This document shows, one piece after another, positions 18,554-26,359 of a DNA stretch of 64,000 nucleotides (positions within the stretch are counted from its first letter, which is position 1; each line of letters starts with the position of its first letter). The notes under the pieces were generated by a model, which was not told the DNA's origin, made no database searches, and saw only the letters and a program-made list of their open reading frames with translations. Made by a program: the position numbers and the translations under genes. Location of the stretch: assembly GCA_903855995.1 (NCBI GenBank), contig CAIOAN010000007.1, forward strand, positions 186,001 to 250,000. Direction: 5' to 3'. Source of the stretch: an uncultured Opitutia bacterium (lineage in GTDB: Bacteria > Verrucomicrobiota > Verrucomicrobiia > Opitutales > UBA953).

Positions 18554-19306
18554 TTAGCGACCGAAGATCAGGCGCCAGACCGAAAAATCACGCCCGCGTT
18601 CAACGGTTTCTGCGGGGGGCGTTTCCCAGCCGTAGGCGAGCAAGTGGCAGGCCTTCGACTCTTCGCGGCTTTTGTCCTTCTTTGTGGTTTTTTCAATCCA
18701 CTCGGCCTGCACCACCCCGAACGGACTCGTGGCGGAGCGCCAGACCGTGCCTTTGAACTCAATGGTCTGTTTCGGCACCAAGGGCGGGTCGGTGATGGTA
18801 GTAGCCAGCATTTTCAGGCGCTCACAGGCGAAGGTCTTACCAGCCACCTGCACGGCTTCTTCTTTCTGGGGGTCAGGGGAGAGTTCGCTGGTATATTTCA
18901 ATTTGGCCCAGTCGGAAACCCAGGCGATATCCTCGCGCGTCATATGGTAGGCGCCTTTGACGGGATTGGAGAAGACGATCTCTTGGGAGTTTTCGATCAG
19001 CCGACTGGCACCGGCCCGATCCATGTCCTGGCGCAGCAGCAGCCGCAGGGGCGCCTGTTCGCGCGAACCCAACCAGGCGACGGGTTCGACCGTGAACCAG
19101 ACGTGGGGCTTGCCAGCGGCATTCATCCCCGGGCGAATCGAGATGCGGAGTTCTGACTTGAAGACGACTTTCCCGTCCAGCTTGGACTCCATCTGGTAGC
19201 GGGCCCATGAGCCGGGCTTAGGCAGATTCTCGGCGAAAATCTGCCATTGGGCGAAGGCTGGGGCGGCGCAGGCCCAACAAAAAATAAAGGTGAACAGACT
19301 GCGCAT
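18554..19306 (-). CDS. Secreted protein of unknown function
   Basis: A 250-residue protein. Residues 1-19 form a signal peptide (MRSLFTFIFCWACAAPAFA), so it is exported to the periplasm or beyond. The mature part is rich in beta-strand patterns and Trp (a WARYQMESKLDGKVVFKSEL start), without Cys pairs or an obvious catalytic motif. The pattern 'xPGSWARYQME...' followed by 'GKTFACERLKM' suggests a small lipocalin- or DUF-type fold that measures or binds a ligand, but I do not recognise the family. Single gene, convergent with tRNA-Phe and divergent from the cimA leader region. Confidence 0.65.
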   Translation of the reverse strand: MRSLFTFIFCWACAAPAFAQWQIFAENLPKPGSWARYQMESKLDGKVVFKSELRISIRPGMNAAGKPHVWFTVEPVAWLGSREQAPLRLLLRQDMDRAGASRLIENSQEIVFSNPVKGAYHMTREDIAWVSDWAKLKYTSELSPDPQKEEAVQVAGKTFACERLKMLATTITDPPLVPKQTIEFKGTVWRSATSPFGVVQAEWIEKTTKKDKSREESKACHLLAYGWETPPAETVERGRDFSVWRLIFGR

Positions 19307-19345
19307 GGGGTGATTGTTGGCCTTTTTAGGGGGTTTTGGCGAGTC

Positions 19346-19375
19346 TTGACCACAGGCGCGATGCCTTTGCCTTTG
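19346..19375 (+). promoter_or_regulatory. Candidate promoter of the cimA leader
   Basis: TTGACC, 18 nt, CCTTTG, the same -35/-10 type as the tRNA-Phe and tRNA-Asn promoters. It would start transcription about 30 nt before the leader peptide ATG. Confidence 0.4.
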
Positions 19376-19413
19376 ACTCTCCCGGGGCCGTCCCTTGGAG
19401 TCGGGGCTTCGTC

Positions 19414-19503
19414 ATGGAATCCCTGGCACAGTCTTCGACCTCCCTCCGCGCTGCGGTTGGTCGTGCCATCATTCCGGCGATTATTACCATCATCGGGCTC
19501 TGA
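19414..19503 (+). CDS. Isoleucine-rich leader peptide of cimA
   Basis: A 29-codon open frame, too short for ordinary gene calling. Its last 12 residues read AIIPAIITIIGL and end with TGA at 19501-19503: six Ile codons and a Leu within 12 codons, next to an otherwise ordinary first half (MESLAQSSTSLRAAVGR). This is the composition of ilv/leu-type attenuator peptides, in which ribosomes stall at Ile or Leu codons when the charged tRNA is scarce. The gene downstream, cimA, makes the precursor of isoleucine, which fits exactly. No Shine-Dalgarno sequence is seen before the ATG. Confidence 0.75.
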   Translation: MESLAQSSTSLRAAVGRAIIPAIITIIGL

Positions 19504-19559
19504 GCCCGCTGAACGGAACGCCCGACGGGCGACTCCCCGTTCCGCGGCGCCCGGAACGG
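19494..19559 (+). promoter_or_regulatory. Attenuator hairpins upstream of cimA
   Basis: Four pairing elements follow the Ile codons. CGGGCT/AGCCCG (19494-19508) folds over the leader stop codon. CGGAACG (19514-19520) can pair with CGTTCCG (19538-19544), enclosing a small CGCCC/GGGCG hairpin (19519-19531). The same CCGTTCCG (19537-19544) can instead pair with CGGAACGG (19552-19559), a perfect 8-bp stem. The two foldings exclude each other, as antiterminator and terminator do. The tail after 19559 is C/T-rich (CCCCCTCCCTTTACCTCCC) rather than a T-run, so the stop may be Rho-dependent or act on translation. Confidence 0.65.
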
Positions 19560-19596
19560 CCCCCTCCCTTTACCTCCCTTTCTCACCTACACCACC

Positions 19597-21156
19597 ATGG
19601 CACGCTCCATCGAAATCTATGATACCACCCTCCGCGACGGCTCGCAGGGGCAGGGCATTCATTTCACCGTCGATGACAAGCTGCGCATCGCCATCGAGCT
19701 TGAGCGCTTCGGCATGACCTACATTGAGGGTGGCTGGCCGGGCTCCAATCCTCGTGACATCGAGTTCTTCGCCCGGGCCAAGAAGATCAAGTTCAAGAAC
19801 GCCAAGCTGGCGGCCTTCGGCTCGACCCGCCGCAAGGGGGTGCGTGCCTCTGAAGATGCCCAGGTTCGCGGCTTGCTCGAGGTCGATACCCCGGTGGTTA
19901 CGATCTACGGCAAGACTTCGGCCCTCCATGTCCGTGAAGTCCTCCGCTGCTCGCCCGAGGAGAACCTCGAGATGATCCGTGATACGGTTGCTTTCCTGAA
20001 GTCTCATCGCCGCGAGGTCGTCTACGACTGCGAACACGCCATCGACGGCTGGAAGGAAGATCCGGCCTACGCCATCGCCTCCATGCTCGCCGCCGTCGAA
20101 GGCGGGGCTGATCGCATCGTGCTTTGCGACACCAATGGTGGTTCGTTGCCCGCTGAAGTCGCTGCGGCGACCCGCGCCGCGATGGCCGCCCTTAAAAAAG
20201 TCCCCGTCGGCATCCACACGCACGACGACGCCGGCCTCGGCCTCGCCAACGCGCTCGCCTCACTTGAAGCGGGTGCCTCGCACGTCCAGGGCACCGTCAA
20301 TGGCATCGGCGAACGCACGGGTAATTGCGACCTCACGGCCGTGATTCCCTGCGCCCAGTTGAAGTTCGGTTGGAAGTGTGTGTCCTCGACCTCGCTCAAG
20401 GGCCTCGCCGGCCTGTCGCGTTTCGTCGACGGCGTCGCCAATCTCGCCCCCGATCCGCGCCGGCCGTGGGTCGGCACCGCGGCCTTCGCCCATAAGGGCG
20501 GTACGCACGTGGACGCTGTCCGGAAGTTCTCCGCGGCCTATGAGCACGTCGATCCAACCGTCGTCGGCAACGAGCGCACGGTGCTCGTCAGTGACCAATC
20601 CGGACGGAGCAATATCACGATGAAGGCCAAGTCGCTCGGCATCGACCTCGACCGCGATTCGCCCGCCACGGCCACGGCCCTCGATGAGCTTAAGAAACTT
20701 GAGCACGCCGGCTGGAGTTTTGAAGACGCCGAGGCGTCCCTGGCATTGCTCCTCCGCCGTCATATCGGTAAGAGCAAGGCCGTGCCGTTTGAAGTCGCTT
20801 CCTATCACGTCACCGCGCGCGGCGCCAAGGGCTCGGCCTACTGCGAAGCGGTGGTCCGTGTGAATATCGGCGGCGTTGAGACCTTGACGGTTGCGGAAGG
20901 TGACGGTCCTGTGCACGCCCTTGACCAGGCCTTGCGTTCCGCGCTGGTGAAGTCCTTCCCGAAACTCGCGAAGGTCAGCCTCGTGGATTACAAGGTCCGC
21001 ATCCTCGGCGGTGCCGACGGCACCGCGGCCAAGACCCGCGTGGTCATCCGCTCTTCCGACGGCAAGGCTTCCTGGGGGACGGTCGGCGTCAGTGAAAACC
21101 TCGTCGAAGCCTCGCTGCAGGCGATCGTCGACGGTTACGCCCACGCCCTCGCTTGA
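19597..21156 (+). CDS. cimA: Citramalate synthase
   Basis: A 519-residue member of the isopropylmalate/homocitrate/citramalate synthase family. It condenses acetyl-CoA with pyruvate to (R)-citramalate, the entry to the threonine-independent isoleucine route. Seen: IYDTTLRDGSQGQGIHFTVDDK at the start, YIEGGWPGSNPRDIEFF (typical of citramalate synthases rather than LeuA), the metal-binding HTHDDAGLGLAN, GTVNGIGERTGNCDL, and a C-terminal LeuA-type allosteric domain from about residue 390 (AYCEAVVRVNIGGVETL). The Ile-rich leader directly upstream supports the isoleucine role over a leucine role. The ATG at 19597 is 93 nt after the leader stop. Confidence 0.9.
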   Translation: MARSIEIYDTTLRDGSQGQGIHFTVDDKLRIAIELERFGMTYIEGGWPGSNPRDIEFFARAKKIKFKNAKLAAFGSTRRKGVRASEDAQVRGLLEVDTPVVTIYGKTSALHVREVLRCSPEENLEMIRDTVAFLKSHRREVVYDCEHAIDGWKEDPAYAIASMLAAVEGGADRIVLCDTNGGSLPAEVAAATRAAMAALKKVPVGIHTHDDAGLGLANALASLEAGASHVQGTVNGIGERTGNCDLTAVIPCAQLKFGWKCVSSTSLKGLAGLSRFVDGVANLAPDPRRPWVGTAAFAHKGGTHVDAVRKFSAAYEHVDPTVVGNERTVLVSDQSGRSNITMKAKSLGIDLDRDSPATATALDELKKLEHAGWSFEDAEASLALLLRRHIGKSKAVPFEVASYHVTARGAKGSAYCEAVVRVNIGGVETLTVAEGDGPVHALDQALRSALVKSFPKLAKVSLVDYKVRILGGADGTAAKTRVVIRSSDGKASWGTVGVSENLVEASLQAIVDGYAHALA

Positions 21157-21161
21157 ACTCC

Positions 21162-21932
21162 ATGAGGCTCCCTCGGTTCGTGCTGGTTGTCTGCTGTCTT
21201 TTCGGTGCCGGCCTGCTCGCGGCGGAAGAACTGCCTCCTCGCATCACGGAGCCGGGAAAAATCCTACTGGAAGAAAGTTTTTCAGGAACCGCTATTGTTA
21301 GGCCCTGGGAGCCGGGCGGCAAAGCCGGAGCCTTCAGCATCGTCGACGGCGCACTGCAAGGAGTCTGCTCGCCGGATGATCATCACGGCCCGGCGATCGG
21401 CGTACCGCTCGCCGGTCGCAACTTGACCATCAGCTTCCGCTTTAAGTATGCGAAGCCAGGGTATTTCCTCTTCCTACTCGACGGTGAAAGTCAGTTTGGT
21501 GGCGCGGCCCATCTGCTGCGCGTCTCCCTCGCCCCGACGCAGCTGGCCATCCAGCAGGACCGCGGCGAACCCGCTTCGCATATCGCCCAAGGCAAGGAGA
21601 AGCGCGAAGCCGACAAGGCTGGCTGCGTGTTGCCGGCCCCGACCAAGGAGCAGCTGGCTGATCCGAAATTCTACCGTGTCGAGAAACTGGCGGCGCAATC
21701 TGCGAAGACCGGCGATGGCCAGTGGCACCAGGTCCTGATCGAACAGAACGGCAACGACGTGCTCGTGCAGCTGGATGCACTGCCTCCGCTGGCGGCGAAG
21801 GGCACCGTACTCGATGCTCCTAAGTCGCGCATCGTGTTTCTCGTCGGTCTGGCCGGCACCGTTCTCGTGGATGACGTGAAGGTCTGGGAGAACTCCCACC
21901 TGGCCAAGGTCGCGCCCGCTGCGGCGAAGTAG
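21162..21932 (+). CDS. Secreted protein, possible concanavalin/DUF1080-like fold
   Basis: A 256-residue protein that begins 5 nt after the cimA stop codon. Residues 1-20 form a signal peptide (MRLPRFVLVVCCLFGAGLLAAEE). The mature part reads as a jelly-roll: EESFSGTAIVRPWEPGGKAGAFSIVDGALQG, then NLTISFRFKY, WHQVLIEQNGNDVLVQLD and RIVFLVGLAGTVLVDDVKVWENS near the end. This order (weak first strands, 'DGALxG', 'SFRFKY', terminal 'xVxVDDVKVWE') is that of laminin-G-like or DUF1080 proteins, which bind or cut glycans. No catalytic residues can be named. It is probably co-transcribed with cimA by chance of position. Confidence 0.65.
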   Translation: MRLPRFVLVVCCLFGAGLLAAEELPPRITEPGKILLEESFSGTAIVRPWEPGGKAGAFSIVDGALQGVCSPDDHHGPAIGVPLAGRNLTISFRFKYAKPGYFLFLLDGESQFGGAAHLLRVSLAPTQLAIQQDRGEPASHIAQGKEKREADKAGCVLPAPTKEQLADPKFYRVEKLAAQSAKTGDGQWHQVLIEQNGNDVLVQLDALPPLAAKGTVLDAPKSRIVFLVGLAGTVLVDDVKVWENSHLAKVAPAAAK

Positions 21933-21955
21933 CCGTCCTTCGCCCGGTGAAGGCG

Positions 21956-21984
21956 TTGACTGTCTCCGGCCATGGGTTAGCCAT
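21956..21984 (+). promoter_or_regulatory. Candidate promoter of the esterase gene
   Basis: TTGACT, 17 nt, AGCCAT, ending 16 nt before the ATG at 22001. Confidence 0.35.
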
Positions 21985-22000
21985 AGGGCTCCCCCTCCCT

Positions 22001-22999
22001 ATGCGTTCCCTAATCGTTCTTTGCTGTGCGGTGACTGCTTTCGCCGCGGATACGGAAAAGCTCCGTATCCATGAACTTGCCAAGCCCGGCGAGGTCGTGG
22101 AGGTCACCAAGGTTTCGGCGTTGGCATCGGATGCCTACGCCGCTCCCCATGCGGCAGAGATGCCGACGCCAGTCTATCGTCTGAGCAATATCCCGTTCCT
22201 CGACTCGGGCCGGAAGGAGACCCTCGACCTTTATTTCCCTTCCGGTGCGGCGCGCAAGGATCGGCCGGCGGTGGTCTTCATCCATGGCGGCGGTTTTTCC
22301 GGTGGCGACAAGGCGGAGTACCGCTCCGCGAGCGTCAGCGCCGATCTTTGTCGTGCCGGCTACGTCGTAGTGAGCTGCAATTACGTCCTCGGAGCGAAGA
22401 CGTCGCCGGGTATCTGGCCTCAGAATATCGCTGATTGCCGCAACGCCGTGCGCTGGGTGCGCGCGCATGCCAAAGAGCTCGGTGTGAATCCAGAAAAGAT
22501 TGGCGTCGCCGGAGGTTCGGCCGGTGGCTACCTCGCGCTCATGGTCGGCCTATCCGACGACAAGACCGGCCCCGGCGGCGATGCCTCGGCGAAAATCTCC
22601 GCCAAAGTCTCTGCGGTCATTGATATGTACGGCGTCGTGAATTTCTCCAAGCACGGCAAGGGTGATGTCCCCGGGGTGCCGGCTTCCGAGCAGAACTCCT
22701 ACCTGCCGGAATCACAGTGCGACGCCCAGGATCCGGCCGTGCTGATCCTGCATGGCACGGCCGATACGACGGTCGACCTCAGCCAGTCCGATGACATGGC
22801 CAAGGCTCTGCGCACGGCGAAGGTGTCGTATGAATACATCATCGTGGAGGGTGCCCCGCACACCTTCGACCTTCACCCTAAAGGTAAGGGCTGGAAGCGT
22901 TCGGGCGTCGTCGATGGCGTGGAGGTCAGCAGCGCCTCCGGCACGGCTGACCTCAAGGAAGTCACGCTGGACTTCTTGGCCCGGACAATCGGCAAGTAA
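22001..22999 (+). CDS. Secreted alpha/beta hydrolase (BD-FAE-like esterase)
   Basis: A 332-residue protein with a signal peptide (MRSLIVLCCAVTAFAAD), for which the ATG at 22001 was chosen over an upstream in-frame ATG. The mature part is an alpha/beta hydrolase of the acetyl-xylan/feruloyl esterase type: oxyanion motif FIHGGGFSGG, nucleophile elbow GVAGGSAGGYLA, catalytic Asp in LILHGTADTTVD and His in EGAPHTFDL. It probably removes acetyl or feruloyl groups from polysaccharides in the periplasm or outside the cell, consistent with the sugar-using genes around it. The stop codon lies 3 nt from that of the convergent NYN gene. Confidence 0.87.
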   Translation: MRSLIVLCCAVTAFAADTEKLRIHELAKPGEVVEVTKVSALASDAYAAPHAAEMPTPVYRLSNIPFLDSGRKETLDLYFPSGAARKDRPAVVFIHGGGFSGGDKAEYRSASVSADLCRAGYVVVSCNYVLGAKTSPGIWPQNIADCRNAVRWVRAHAKELGVNPEKIGVAGGSAGGYLALMVGLSDDKTGPGGDASAKISAKVSAVIDMYGVVNFSKHGKGDVPGVPASEQNSYLPESQCDAQDPAVLILHGTADTTVDLSQSDDMAKALRTAKVSYEYIIVEGAPHTFDLHPKGKGWKRSGVVDGVEVSSASGTADLKEVTLDFLARTIGK

Positions 23000-23002
23000 G
23001 GC

Positions 23003-24184
23003 TTACTCCTTGAGGCGGGCCATCACCGTCGAGCCCTGCAGCTGGACGTCGAAACGCCCGGTATCCTCGAGCATGCGATAAAACTTCGCGTAGCGCGGCG
23101 CATTGGCCTCCAGTCCGGGATATTCCTGGATGAGGTATTTCTTGATCACCTCGACCTTAAGCCATTCGCCGGCGGGGGCGAGGCCGGTGGCCACGTCCGC
23201 GAGAGCTTCGATGATGTCACCGCGGGCGAGCAACTGGGCTCGGCGCTGGTCGGATTCGGCTTTACCCTGTGCTTGCTGCGCCGCCGTCAGATTAGGAGTG
23301 TCGCGATAATCCTGGCCGGCGTTCTCCGCCTGGCGGCGTGGTTCCCGCGGCTGGCGGGGTTCGCGGGCCGGACGCTGGGCGCGCGGTTCGCGTTCCTGGC
23401 GGGGCTCGCGGGCGGGTCGGGCTTCACGCGCGGGTCGGGCTTCACGCGCGGGGCGGGGGGCTTCGCCGAAACGCAGTTCGGGTAGCATCTTCTCCAGCTG
23501 CTCGAGCAGGGCGCCGACTTCCTTGTTCGTCTTGGGCGTGAGCACCCGGAGCGTCTGCGCGATGAGGCCCAAGGCGATGCGCGGATCGGACTTGGCGTTC
23601 TGCTCGTCGTCGAGACGGTCGCGCAGTTCGGAGAGATTTAGATAATGATGGGCCGTGGAGCGGAGCGCCTTGTGCGTGCGTTCACCCATCACGATGATGC
23701 GCACGCCGAGTCGCTTGGCATCCTCGACCACCGGGGTGAAGTCGCTGTCGTTCGTGACGAAGATGAGCGTCGTGGGCGGATTCGGTCCGGCCATCAGTTT
23801 CACGGCGTCAATCGTCAGGCGCATGTCCGCGGCGTTCTTGCCGGGGGTGTAGCTGCGCTGGTCGACGAGCTCGAGCTCGGGCCAATCCTGGGCGGCGGCG
23901 CGCCAGCCGCTGAGGCGTCCGTTGAAATCGCCGTAGGCACGGGCGGCGGAGGTCGCCGTTTCGCCGATGAAACGACGCAAGGTCGGCAGGTGTTGGTGCG
24001 AGACGTTGTCGGCGTCGATGAGCACACCGATGCGCTGGTTCGGCTGGGCTTTGGCGGCCTCGGGGGTGGAGGTTGAGCTGGCGTTGGCCTGCCGCGGGGC
24101 GGGCGCCTTGGAGCGACGGCTGGCCGGCTTGGCGGCGCGACTGCGCGGGGCGGGGGAGGACTTCTTGGATTTAGGACGGGCCAC
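23003..24184 (-). CDS. NYN-domain nuclease with LOTUS-like C-terminus
   Basis: A 393-residue protein. Residues 1-50 are a basic Lys/Arg/Ala/Pro tail. Residues about 52-195 are a LabA/DUF88-type NYN domain: VLIDADNVSHQHL, AYGDFN, KNAADMRLTIDAVKLM and FVTNDSDFTPVVEDAKRLGVRIIVMGE carry the four acidic positions of an active PIN-like ribonuclease. Residues about 240-300 are Arg/Glu/Pro repeats (PAREARPAREPRQ...). Residues about 310-393 look like an OST-HTH/LOTUS domain (WLKVEVIKKYLIQEYPGLE...RYAKFYRMLEDTGRF), an RNA-binding fold. The NYN plus LOTUS order is known from bacterial and eukaryotic (MARF1-like) RNA regulators. Target unknown. Confidence 0.82.
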   Translation of the reverse strand: MARPKSKKSSPAPRSRAAKPASRRSKAPAPRQANASSTSTPEAAKAQPNQRIGVLIDADNVSHQHLPTLRRFIGETATSAARAYGDFNGRLSGWRAAAQDWPELELVDQRSYTPGKNAADMRLTIDAVKLMAGPNPPTTLIFVTNDSDFTPVVEDAKRLGVRIIVMGERTHKALRSTAHHYLNLSELRDRLDDEQNAKSDPRIALGLIAQTLRVLTPKTNKEVGALLEQLEKMLPELRFGEAPRPAREARPAREARPAREPRQEREPRAQRPAREPRQPREPRRQAENAGQDYRDTPNLTAAQQAQGKAESDQRRAQLLARGDIIEALADVATGLAPAGEWLKVEVIKKYLIQEYPGLEANAPRYAKFYRMLEDTGRFDVQLQGSTVMARLKE

Positions 24185-24252
24185 GGGAGTGAAAGAGGGC
24201 CTTATCCGTGCGGCTAAAGCCTCGTCCCTACAACGCGAAACGCTCCGCCGGA

Positions 24253-24924
24253 CTACTTTGCGTGCACGGCGTCGGGTCTGGGCGGGAGGCCGGAGGGATG
24301 TGTGTCGCTATGCGGGAAGAGGGTGGAGAGGGCGAGGAGGATGCCAATCGCCGAAGCGGTCGCGGAGGCCCAGAAGAGCGCCTTGACCTTGGTCAGCGCG
24401 CAGATCGACGCTAGGGCGATACCGACTTGAATGAAGGTGATGGCCTGAGCGAGCATGTGGTGCGGGTGCATCAGGCGGCGGCTTTCCTCGATGAGTGGCC
24501 CGACTTCGGCGTCCTTGCTGTCCGCGTCGGCGTCGAGTGCCTGGGCCTTTTTAAGGATCTCGGCCTTCTCGGTTTTGTAGCGCTCGATCTCGCCGGTCAG
24601 CTTGCTGCGAGTCGCATCCGAGTTCGTCAGGCTGGCCCCGAGCTCGGCGAGATTCTGCTTCGTGCTCTTGGCTTGATAGAAGGCCCATTGATTGGCCGCC
24701 TGCGTGCGCAGCTGGTTGGCTTCATTCTTCAGCAGAATGGCATCGTTCTTCAGATTGGCCGCTTCGCTTTGGTGGCTGGCTCCCAGGAAACTGAAGACCG
24801 CCCCGAAGGTGGCGAGAATCGCCGTCATGATTGAGACGCGGATCGCGAGCTGTTCGCCATGCTGGGCCTGGTGTTCGACCGCGTGTTGATCCGGACCGTG
24901 GACATGGAAGCCGTCGTGGGACAT
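24253..24924 (-). CDS. DUF4337 family membrane protein
   Basis: A 223-residue protein matching DUF4337 in layout: a His-rich start (MSHDGFHVHGPDQHAVEH), a first membrane segment (VSIMTAILATFGAVFSFLG), a coiled-coil-like region with the family pattern KNDAILLKNEANQLRTQAANQWAFYQAKSTKQ, and two closing membrane segments. Its function is unknown. The ATG at 24924 is used; a TTG nine codons upstream is weaker. It may be co-transcribed with the NYN gene 68 nt downstream. The region before it is AT-rich and shared with the divergent secreted protein. Confidence 0.82.
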   Translation of the reverse strand: MSHDGFHVHGPDQHAVEHQAQHGEQLAIRVSIMTAILATFGAVFSFLGASHQSEAANLKNDAILLKNEANQLRTQAANQWAFYQAKSTKQNLAELGASLTNSDATRSKLTGEIERYKTEKAEILKKAQALDADADSKDAEVGPLIEESRRLMHPHHMLAQAITFIQVGIALASICALTKVKALFWASATASAIGILLALSTLFPHSDTHPSGLPPRPDAVHAK

Positions 24925-24987
24925 GCCGGAGTTGTGCGGAGATTCACGCAACGAGTCAATCGACCCGAAATAAGATTAATATTATTG

Positions 24988-25016
24988 TTGGAACTTTCGC
25001 TTCGTGGTGCTGTTAA
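24988..25016 (+). promoter_or_regulatory. Candidate promoter of the NlpC-like gene
   Basis: TTGGAA, 17 nt, TGTTAA, ending 11 nt before the ATG at 25028, in an AT-rich divergent spacer. Confidence 0.45.
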
Positions 25017-25027
25017 AAAGGTGTCAA

Positions 25028-26173
25028 ATGCTCCGCGCTGTCGCTTTCTACCTTCTTACGCTTGCCGCCGCCGTTCAATTGTCGGCCGTCGAGCCGGTGT
25101 GGACGGCGAAGCCGGGCCCGTGGGGGCAGTTGGAGGTGCGGGCCGTCTACCTAGAGCCGCCGGACAGTCTGCTCGCCGTGATCGCGAAACCGAACTCCGT
25201 GACCCATTGGTCTTTTGATCAGATGACGGAGCAGGGGGTTCGCACCCTGCTCGAGCGCGCGGGGGTGCCGGCCAATGTCATCGAGCATTTGCTGAGTCCG
25301 GGCCGGGTGATCGTCAGCGGTAATTCCGTCAGCCTTTATCCGCAGGTCGAGGATCTGACGGCCCTCACGGCCGAGGTCCGGAGCGCCCTGTATCTCGAGC
25401 TCGCGAAATATCCGGCCAATGAATATCAGCGCGATCCGGTGTTCATCCTCGGCGGGGATATCGACGACTGGCTGGCGGAGACGGCCCTCACGGCCGCCCA
25501 GCAGGAATTGATGCGGAAGCTGCTCTGGCACCGGGGCGGCGCGCTCGTCTTCAGCGACATCCAGGCCTTGCTGTCGCTGGCGAAGGGTCCGCAGGACGTG
25601 AGCAATATCTTCCGGACGGTGACGCGGGTGCGCAGTCTCATCGTCGAGCTGCAGTTGCCACTGAAAGTCGACCGCAAGGAGTTCCTCGACTATTGGTCGG
25701 CCGGCCAGACGGACGCGCCTCGACTGACGTTTATCAACGCCATCACGCAGCGCCGGGCTCCGCAGAGTGTCGATATCACGCACTTCTTGCCCACGTTGAT
25801 GCGCCAGCGGGCCTATACTTTTCCCGAGATGGAGCTCGGCCTAAAGGGGCGTTTCCCGGACTGCCACTGGACGTCGCTCAACTTCTTCAATCTGACCCCC
25901 AAGGATTTCTTCCTCGATACGCGCCTGGCCGCGGAGCACCTGCTCAATAATTACGCGACCGTCGACGCGCCCTACCATTACGGTGATGTGCTTTGCTTTC
26001 TGGATAACGGCGAGGGGCTGCATACCTGCGTATATATCGCCGACGACATCGTCCTGACGAAGAACGGCGACAGCATCCTCGCCCCCTGGGCCTTGATGCA
26101 GATCAAGGACGTGGATTCAGTTTACCGCCGTTCCGCCAACACCCGCATTCAGGGGTATCGTCTTAAGAAGTAG
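25028..26173 (+). CDS. Secreted protein with NlpC/P60-like C-terminus
   Basis: A 381-residue protein with a signal peptide (MLRAVAFYLLTLAAAVQLSA). The first two thirds are helical and unfamiliar. In the last third, a Cys in FPDCHWTSLNFF is followed about 70 residues later by a His in GEGLHTCVYIADDIVLTKNG; the spacing and the flanking pattern (DCxxxSLxFF, then HxxVYIADD) resemble the Cys-His dyad of NlpC/P60 papain-like cell-wall hydrolases. If so, it may cut peptidoglycan stem peptides or an amide in the periplasm. The homology is at the limit of recognition, so this is an inference from motif order. Single gene followed by tRNA-Arg. Confidence 0.6.
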   Translation: MLRAVAFYLLTLAAAVQLSAVEPVWTAKPGPWGQLEVRAVYLEPPDSLLAVIAKPNSVTHWSFDQMTEQGVRTLLERAGVPANVIEHLLSPGRVIVSGNSVSLYPQVEDLTALTAEVRSALYLELAKYPANEYQRDPVFILGGDIDDWLAETALTAAQQELMRKLLWHRGGALVFSDIQALLSLAKGPQDVSNIFRTVTRVRSLIVELQLPLKVDRKEFLDYWSAGQTDAPRLTFINAITQRRAPQSVDITHFLPTLMRQRAYTFPEMELGLKGRFPDCHWTSLNFFNLTPKDFFLDTRLAAEHLLNNYATVDAPYHYGDVLCFLDNGEGLHTCVYIADDIVLTKNGDSILAPWALMQIKDVDSVYRRSANTRIQGYRLKK

Positions 26174-26191
26174 GCCTTGGGGCCGCGGCGC

Positions 26192-26263
26192 TGTCCCCGG
26201 CGGGAATCGAACCCACATCCTCGGTTTAGGAAACCAATGTTCTATCCGTTGAACTACGGGAAC
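26192..26263 (-). tRNA. tRNA-Arg (CCT)
   Basis: 72 nt without an encoded CCA. Acceptor GTTCCCG/CGGGGAC with one G-T pair, anticodon stem TTGGT/ACCGA around loop TTCCTAA (anticodon CCT), T loop TTCGATT. Confidence 0.95.
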
Positions 26264-26324
26264 GCACTGTCATCTAATGACCCTCGGGGGCGGCCGGGCA
26301 AGCCTGCATAGGGGGTAGGTGGGC

Positions 26325-26353
26325 TTGACTCCACCGCGATAAGGCCAACCTGT
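26325..26353 (+). promoter_or_regulatory. Candidate terC promoter with almost no leader
   Basis: TTGACT, 17 nt, ACCTGT. The -10 box ends 6 nt before the ATG at 26360, so the mRNA would start at or next to the start codon. Confidence 0.45.
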
Positions 26354-26359
26354 GAGGGC

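Noticed and set aside
23397-23460. Short repeats suggesting a CRISPR-like array in the NYN gene
   Set aside because: The repeats lack regular spacers, lie in frame and encode the basic PAREARPARE linker.
23338-23541. Short plus-strand frame in the repetitive linker of the NYN-LOTUS gene
   Set aside because: It reads the Arg/Glu/Pro repeat in another frame; low complexity and no start signal.
26192-26263. tRNA-Arg as an integration site
   Set aside because: No integrase gene, no repeated tRNA end and no change in gene content or base composition next to it.
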